Shown piece after piece: positions 13,501 to 22,500 of a DNA stretch of 64,000 nt (the stretch's first letter is position 1; every line of letters starts with the position of its first letter). The position numbers and the translations under genes were made by a program. Below the pieces are notes generated by a model, which made no database searches, was not told the origin of the DNA, and was given only the letters and a program-made list of their open reading frames with translations. Origin of the DNA: Phragmites australis (taxonomy: Eukaryota; Streptophyta; Magnoliopsida; Poales; Poaceae); assembly GCF_958298935.1 (NCBI RefSeq), contig NC_084933.1, positions 6,989,001 through 7,053,000 of the forward strand. Direction: 5' to 3'.

Positions 13501-16500
13501 ATCGGTGATATATTGTTTCAGCATCAATGGCAATGTGGCATCACACTACTTTTTGTTTATCATACTAACATGCTACTGTACTGTCGCCATGCTTGACCTG
13601 TTGAAAGACCTAATGTGCCATTAGCCCATTACCAGCTACTAAGCATTGTGCCGCTCTTTATTTTCTAACTGAGTTGCTGGTAATGGGTGGTGCCGTTGGC
13701 TGCCTTTAGTCAGTGTCACCTTGTGTGCAACATGGATTACCCTGTGTTGCGTCGAGCAACTATTACCAAAAATTTGCAAGGTCCACATCGGAATGGTTGG
13801 GAACTTGAGATTAGGGTGTCACGGAGGGTGAAAAAGTTCTTGGGGAGGCATCTGAGAGATTGGATGTCAACACTCAATATTGATGCTGAGGTCGTGGCAC
13901 AAGCTGGGGTGAACGAAGTCATTGTTGGCAAACGATGTAAGACTTGTGAGTGGTGGCGTTGCAATTTTGCTGATGTCGAGGATGCAGGAGGGTTCCTGAG
14001 TGAGCCAGTGAGAACTGAGAAGGGCCAGTGTGAACTGAGAGCATGGGTAGGGTGAAATAAATAAAAATTTACCGAGGGATCCCATTATGTTGACGTTTAA
14101 TTGCTTAGTCCTAGCCAGTTATATTTGATAGTTGACTAAGTGCTAATCATTCTGAAAGTTGAGACTAAGATTATCTGTCGGATAGGTGAGTTGTGCCGTA
14201 GTAAAGGAACATTCATATGGGTTTTAGGTCAGCACCTACCATGGGATGGTTTGCTAAGTGTTGAAGATAGAAGTTGGCAAGCCTGAGCTTTCCCACACTT
14301 GAGTGTAGAACGGATTTGTGAAACTGTGCACGTAGCTATTGGATCCATGTTTGTTGAAGTATCTAGTTTGAAACCCTATGCTGTTGTTAACCTGTTAAGT
14401 TCAGTGACGTATGGGTGTGAATAGCTTTTGAAGGATCTCTTGGACACATGTATGGATACTTTGTGAAGATTAACCCAATGAACTCAAATCATATAAACCA
14501 TCTTTCAGTGCTAACATGTGAACTTTCCATGTGCACCATTGGATACCGTACGTGCCGTCCACACACTCCCCCACCGTGCACGAGCAAGCCATGCCGTAAC
14601 CGTAATCCGTGGTCCGGACAGTTGCTCGAACATGTCACGATGTCTGGGCAGCGGCCCCCTGTGGGGTGGCTGCGACGAGGAGGAGCACATGGAAAGTTCA
14701 CATGTTAGCACTGAAAGATGGTTTTACACGATCATACTAGATACTTTCCCCTTGTAGCATCCTGAGGAATATCACTACTGTTAAATCAAAGCTGCTGTTA
14801 TCAGTTTAATCTGGAATCTTTTGGTGACCTAACATGCACAATTAGTAGCCTATATCTTTGTCATTGCTGATTAACTGAAAGCACAAGTACTTCCATTTTG
14901 TTCCCTGTACTTCTATCATCATTTTTGGGAAAAACTTGACTACACGCTATCTCTTCTTCCGATGCAGATCATTCTACATGTACTATTTCTGCCAATGTTC
15001 CTGCCATATTTGCAAGCTCAAGTGAGCAAATATCTTCATGTACGCTTTACCATGACAGAGGTCCTGAGCCATGGCTAAGAAAGACACGTACTGATGCATG
15101 GATATCTACTGGTATTCAAGAGGCTATTGATAGCAATGATAGTTCATCTCATGACCAGTCTGATATATATTGCATAATCTGTTATGAAAATGGTAAACTG
15201 GAAATTTTTGAAGTGCCCAGTTTTAAATGTGTTTTCTCTGTGGAAAATTTTGTTTCTGGACCAGCTCTTTTGGTTGATGCGGTTGCTCATATATCTTCTA
15301 AGGATACTGCAGTAGGAAGTCGAGATGCTACTAAATTTTCTGTGAAGAAAGAAGAAGCAAATAACATTAAGATAGTTGAGCTTGCAATGCATAGATGGTC
15401 TGGTCAGTTTAGTCAGCCATTCCTCTTTGGATTATTGAATGATGGGACATTGTTGTGTTACCATGCTTATTGTTATGAAGGCTTGGAGAGCAACACACGA
15501 TGTGTTCCTTTGTCACCTCATGGTTCAGCTGATCTTGGCAATGCCAGTGATTCAAGACTCAGAAATTTGAGATTTCGTCGAGTTTCAATTGATGTCTCGC
15601 CACGAGATGACATATCAAGTCCTGCACGACCAAGAATGTCAATTTTCAACAACGTCGGAGGTTACGAGGGACTATTTCTTAGTGGCCCGAGGCCAACCTG
15701 GGTTATGGTTTGTCGACAGCGATTTCGGGTGCATCCACAGGTCAAATGTTATGCTCAAAATATTAGTTATCTTGTATCTGAGACTTAACAATTTTTTTCC
15801 TGATATGCTTAAATGACTAGGATGCAATGCCATTCTTGTGTCGAGTATTTCATAGCTAACCTAATTCAGTTACTCTGCTGAACAGTGTGATTTGTTATTT
15901 TCATTCTAAAGGGCATTCGAAAACGACATCTCTTGCAGTTTTTCAAGTAGATGCTTCTGGTTTTCTAACTGTTGCTGGCTTGCTGCTACTATACTTATTG
16001 TGTGTTTTACTTGATGTGGTCTATCCTGATGTCCTCTACTCTCAGACTTGCACCGAAGCTGAATGTTAAATTAGTCAAAATCAGGGGTAAAAGAGTCGGT
16101 GGTAACCAGCCAGTTACCAGCAGTAACCGGAGTTACCAGCAGTAACCGGACGTACCGGCTCAAACTGGTAAAAAGAATACCAGTCTGAAAAGTTTTAAAT
16201 TTAAAGAATTTTGAATTTAAAATTATAGGAAAGTAATTGATTCTTTCATTTATCTCAAGTTAATGGAAGTATCAGTACAAAACTAGTGGAGTGTAATTTA
16301 CTGAGAGAATGACACATTGATTTCAAAGTGCTGTTCCTTTACGTTTTGTTCTTTTAAATGACTACCTTCTCAGCCCTTAATGGCCATATGAATTTTTGAA
16401 TTTTTCATGTTTTATTGAATTTTTTTTATACATTTATCCAAAATAAATTTTATGTATTTACAATTTATATCGACAAACCAATTGTCTTGCATTATACATA

Positions 16501-19500
16501 TGGCAGTTCAGCGGTAACCGGTCAATTTCAACCAATAACCGGCGGACACCAGTCTCAAATTTTAAAAAAATTTGTAGGCAAATTTGGCCAAAATTTACTG
16601 GTAACCGGCCGATTACCGATACGGCCTGGGTCCAGTATTTTCCGTAAAACCGGGTTTTGAATCTTGGTCAGAATTGAACTTTTGTTTCTTACAGCTTCAA
16701 AAGCCTATATTATTTGGTATATATTGTACATCTGGAAAGCTACCTATGAATTGGGCATTTTTTACATTATTGAGTGTGTTTCCTTAGGTTATTCAGAAAT
16801 AGCACTTACACACAACTTGAACTATTCTTCTATTTTCTTCTTCTAAATAGTTAAGTTCTGCAGTTATGTGATGGTCCCATTGTAGCCTTTACCGTTCTCC
16901 ACAATGTCAATTGTTGCCATGGGCTCATATATGTTACATCTCAGGTAAAGTGTTGCTGAGATGCGCCTTTTCTTCATGTATTGTTTAGATGCTTAAATTA
17001 TTTTCCATGTTGAAATTTGATATTCATTAATTTTTGGTGCAGGGTTTTCTGAAGATATGTCAATTGCCATCAGCGTATAACTATGATAACTACTGGCCTG
17101 TTCAAAAGGTAAAATTAGTTTTTATGTAAACATAAGCTATACCTTTACATTATTTGTAGCCTTTTTGTCTTCTACAGAACCTTTATATTTTGCACTTTTT
17201 TAGGTCCACTTGCAGTTGCATGGCAGCTATATCTTAACATTATTTGCAGCCTTTTTATCTTACACATAATTTTATATTTTGCACTTTTGTAGGTTCCCTT
17301 GTATGGCACCCCACATCAGGTCACATATTATGCAGAACAGTCCATGTATCCACTTATTGTGTCTTTTCCTGTAAGTACTATGTACTGTTATTACTTGAAT
17401 GAGAAATGGATAATATTTTCTTACTGGTTCACTGCTATCTGTGATTATGGCTGCCAGGCTGTCAAATATATGGATAAAATTGTCTAGTTTAATATTCTTA
17501 ACTTTGCTTCAGGTTGTTCACCCACTAAATCAAGTCCTTTCTTCTATGGCTGAACAAGAATTGGGTCCGCACATTGAGAATGATGTTACAAGTGGTGATG
17601 ACCTCCAAAAGGTTTATACTGTTGATGAATTCGAGGTTCGCATTATGGAGTTGGAGAAACCCAGTGGTCGTTGGGAGACAAGGTTCACCATTCCAATGCA
17701 ATCATTTGAAAACGCTCTAACAGTGCGCATCGTTACCTTACAAGTATGTATCTCTTCTCCCCTTATATTGATACTGCACTAGGCTAAAATATTATTTACC
17801 AAAAGACTATTATTTTCACCTCAGAACACAACAACAAAGGAAAATGAAACCCTTATGGCCATTGGAACTGCTTATGTTCAAGGGGAGGATGTTGCTGCTA
17901 GAGGACGGGTGCTTCTGTTCACTTTCAGCAAAAGTGAAAATTCTCAAAATCTGGTACTTGAGGGGCATTGTTGGACTTCTGTGGAATATTTTTTACTGAC
18001 ACTAAAATTACTACTATGTTTATCTGGTAACATGTCGATACTAGTTTCAGGTCACGGAAGTCTACTCAAAAGAGAGTAAAGGTGCTGTATCTGCTGTTGC
18101 CTCTCTTCAAGGTCATCTGTTGATAGCTTCTGGTCCTAAGATCACATTGAACAACTGGACTGGCTCTGAATTGACCGCCGTTGCATTCTATGATGCCCCA
18201 TTACATGTTGTAAGCCTGAACATTGTGAGTATAGTAAGGAGTTTGTTTCAGTTTACATGTTTTAACAAATAAGGTGCTTACAAACCTCTGATTTTACTTT
18301 TGACAGTTTTAAATAATTTTCTTGCTACCATGTTAAATTAATTTATTTCTGACGCCTTTATATGTTTCCATGACCAGTAGTAAGGACAAACCTGTAAAGG
18401 GCTGTGCAAAAATCTTGTCATAATCTTATCATTTTTCTTCGCTGCTGAACCTAACACACCATTTATTTTGGACATGGAAAAGTAAATTCAGGTGGCATGC
18501 CGTAACCTGGCATTAACCATCCTTACTTTTTGGCCAACTTCCAAATCTTTCCATTTTCCTTACATTGACCTTTCTTACTGTGTCCTCATCCTAGAGATTA
18601 TCCCATATACCATCTGAACAAAAAGCTCTCAGGTGGCCATACCTTAATTTTATAATATATGCTGTAAGCCAGAACAACAAACGTACAAAATCAAAAGGAT
18701 GTGAACTTTTTGGTACTTCTAATAGCTGTTTGATACATTTGAATTGATCTGTTTTGTATCATGCAACTATTGTTATACAATTCAACAACAATTTTTTTTT
18801 TTTATCGAACACGCAGGAGAACTACGTATCATTATATTAAGAAGAAAAAGAGTCAAAGACGACTCAGAACAACCACACATACCCAACGCCCAGTAGGGCC
18901 ACCCTAGTTACAAGAGAAAGAAAAACTACGACCAAAGGCCCAAAAATCACGGCCATAAACTACTAAGCCCTTTTGCTCCCGCCAAACACCATAACTTAGC
19001 CTCATCTCGAATGTCTCGTAAGATGACGCTAACACTAGGTGAGGCGCCCTCAAACACACATCTGTTTCTATGCTTCCATAACCACCAGGCAACCAGCATG
19101 ATCATTGAGTTAAACCCCTTGGAAAGCTGCCTGGGGACATGCTGCAGAGAATTGCGCCACCAAACCAAGAACACTTGGTCCTCATGACCAGGTGTTAGCT
19201 GGTGCAGGTCAACCATAGAAAGCACCGAGAACCAAACCACCCTTGCAAACACGCAAGCCGTGAGCAAGTGCTGCACATTTTCATCCTCTTGGTCACAGAG
19301 GGGGCAATGTTCAGGATGATCAAGACCACGACGGGCCAGTCGGTCAGCAGTCCAACATCGGTTCAAAGAGGCCAACCATAAGAAGAATTTGCAGCGAGGA
19401 GGAGCCCAAGATTTCCATATCTCTTTCCAAGGCTCAAACTCGACAGCCCCTACGAAGAAACGACGATATGCTGATCTGGTTGTGAACTCGCCCGAGGGAG

Positions 19501-22500
19501 GAGTCCAGATGTGTTTATCGTCCACTCCAGGAGACAGCCCAACACTCGGTAAAATATCCCAAAGCTGAAGGAATTCCAGAAGGCTGACCCCTGCAACCCT
19601 CCCCTAAAGTCACGGATCCAAGCATTATCTGTCAGTGCGTCCTGGACCGTTCTTCCTCTAGCAATTCTCCTTGGCACTAGAGCACATAAGGAAGGAGGAA
19701 TATCAGCAACTGCTCTGCCTTGTAACCATCGGTCACACCAGAATAAGGTCCTGCACCCATCGCCCACAAGGGATGTCACTGAGACAGAGAACAAAGCCAG
19801 AGAGTTAGGATGCACCTGAATGTCAAGATTAGCCCAAGCACAATCCGGTTTGGTCTTTTTGAACCACAGCCACCTCATTCTCAAAGCCCATCCAAGAATT
19901 TCCAGATCATGAATTCCCAGCCCTCCAAGATCAATGGGCCTTTTAACACGGCCCCAAGCAACCAAACAATGGCCTCCCTTAACCTCTTTGCGACCTTTCC
20001 ATAAGAATGCTCTCCGAATCTTGTCGATTGCCTTGATAACCCATTTCGGAAATTCTAGAGCAATAAGCTGGTAGATAGGCATGGCAGTGAGCACTGCCCG
20101 GACTAGAGTGGCTCTCCCGGCCGGGGGCATCAAAGTCGCTTTCCACCCCGGTAATTTATTAGCAATCTTATCAATTAAGTCATAGAAATCAGCCTTCGAA
20201 AGCTTCTTGATAGACAATGGCAAACCAAGATACTTACAAGGGAAAACTTGCACCTTGCAGGGAATGGATGTAAGCACTGTCTCAATATCCTGTTCTTGAC
20301 ATTGGATTGGAGTAACCGAGCACTTACTAATGTTTGTGACCAGGCCCGATGCTTCACCAAAAACACGGAGAATTTCTTTAATGAGCTGAAGATCCTCTGT
20401 GTGAGGCCGCAAAAACAGAACTACATCATCCGCATAAAGCGAAACGCGCTGCGCAACACCCCGCGCCAGGAGAGGTTGCAGCAGGCCACTGTCACTTGCT
20501 TTAGAGATCAAAACATTTAGAACGTCCATAACAGTAATGAAGAGCATCGGGGACAAAGGATCACCTTGCTGCAAACCACGCTGGTGCTGAATCCAATCAC
20601 CCGGCACTCCATTAACCAACACCCGAGTTGTGGAAGATCTCAAGAGCTTTGACAGAATGTTGCACCAAACTGGACCAAACCCCAAATGCAACAAAACTTC
20701 CAACAAGAAGGGCCACGACACAGAATCAAAAGCTTTGGTTATGTCAAGTTTGAGTAGAACGCTTGGTTCTTTTTGTGTATGGAGAATTCTTGCAGTTTGT
20801 TGCACCAGAATAAAGCTATCATGAATGCATCTTCCCTTGATAAAAGCACTTTGGTTCGGAGAAATCAGACCTTGAAGAACAGGGGCTAGCCGATTGGCCA
20901 AGATCTTGGTGACCAATTTTGCAAAGCTATGTATGAGGCTGATGGGACGAAAATCCTTAATCTCCAAGGCTTCGGGCGATTTTGGCAGGAGAGTAATGAA
21001 GGCCGAATTCAGAAGAAAAAGCTTACTAACATCCCCCCGCAGCAAACAGTCAAGAGCAGCCATGACATCCATTTCAATGACACCCCAACAAGTCTTGTAA
21101 AAACGCCCAGTATAACCATCTGGACCCGGAGCTTTATCCGAAGGCAGGGAAGAGATCGCCGCTCGGACCTCTTCTTCAGAGAAACCATGCTCAAGAATAG
21201 ATAAATCCCGAGGAACAGAATAAAAGGATTGCAAATTCAAAGTGCAATCTCTCTGGGCAGCCTTGCCCAGCAAGTTGGAGTAAAAATCCCAAGCTGCCTC
21301 TTGCTTCTCCTCCTGTCCAGTGAAGATCTCACTTCCAACCTTGATTTTGGCCATGAAATTTTTCCGCTTCCTATACCGAGCATGCTGATGAAAGAAGGAT
21401 GTATTAGCATCCCCATCCTTTAACCACAACAAACTAGAACGTAATCGGGCAATAGTGCGCTCTAGAGATGCCAAACCGAGTGCATGACGCTTCAGTTGAC
21501 GACGGAACCAATCCTCTACACTGGACAGCACCCGAGAGTCTTGAGCAATCTCCAGCCGGTGCAATATTTCCCTTGCAAACCTGAGTTGTAGCTTGACATT
21601 GCCAATTCTCTCCTGACTCCAAGATTGCAAGTCCTTTGCGAGCCTACCCAGCTTCATGGAGAGGCGTTCAAGTGGACAGGAGGTATCCACCAGTTTGCAC
21701 CAGGAGCCTTCAACCACCAACAAGAAGCCATCAAGCCTGGGCCAAAAACTTTCAAAATGGAAGCGCCTTTTGCCCTGAATATTATCCTTGAGACCAAGAA
21801 ACAGTGGACAGTGATCAGAGATCAAAGAAGCCGAGCTCTGAAGGATACAATCAGGGAAAATTTGTTCCCAATCAGAGGAGCAAAAAACCCGATCAAGGCG
21901 AACCAGAGTTGGGGTTTCGCGCTCATTAGACCACGTGTACTTTCGACCAAGGAGTGCTATCTCACTCAGCTCCATGTCATCAAGAAAACGGCGGAAACGA
22001 CCCATCATTGCCCTATTAACATTTGTGTTATTCTTATCTTCTGTCATGTATATGAGATTGAAATCACCACCAATTGCCCATGGTCCAAGACATGTTTGCC
22101 GTATATCTCGCAGCTCTTGAAGGAATTGCACTTTCAGATCATCCAACTGGGGGCCATAAACTCAATGATCCTTGTGACGTGAACATCAACCATGTACTCA
22201 AGCAGTCGCACCCCAGGCAAACTCCTAGCCGCTGCTGCCTCCATTGGCTCTTCAACGACGAGACCAAGCTTCGGTGGGAGAGACTCCGGGTGGGAAGTCC
22301 AGGCGGAGAGCCGGAATTCGAACAGATCGGAGCGCGCCGCCGTGGACGGGTGCAAAGCGTCGATCCAACAGAACGGGCTCAACAATCTCCTTGCCGTGAC
22401 CAAACTCCAGACATGCGCCGGAATACCAAAAAGGGATAACTCCACCAAGATCGGCATTGAGCAACCCACAGCATGGGCAAGTCGCGACCAAGGCTTGATG

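Noticed and set aside
13687..14055. 122-codon frame in CPSF160 intron 6
   Set aside because: No recognisable domain and no splice-consistent link to CPSF160 exons.
21625..22182. 185-codon plus-strand frame across the LINE
   Set aside because: Antisense shadow of LINE ORF2 endonuclease and reverse transcriptase sequence.
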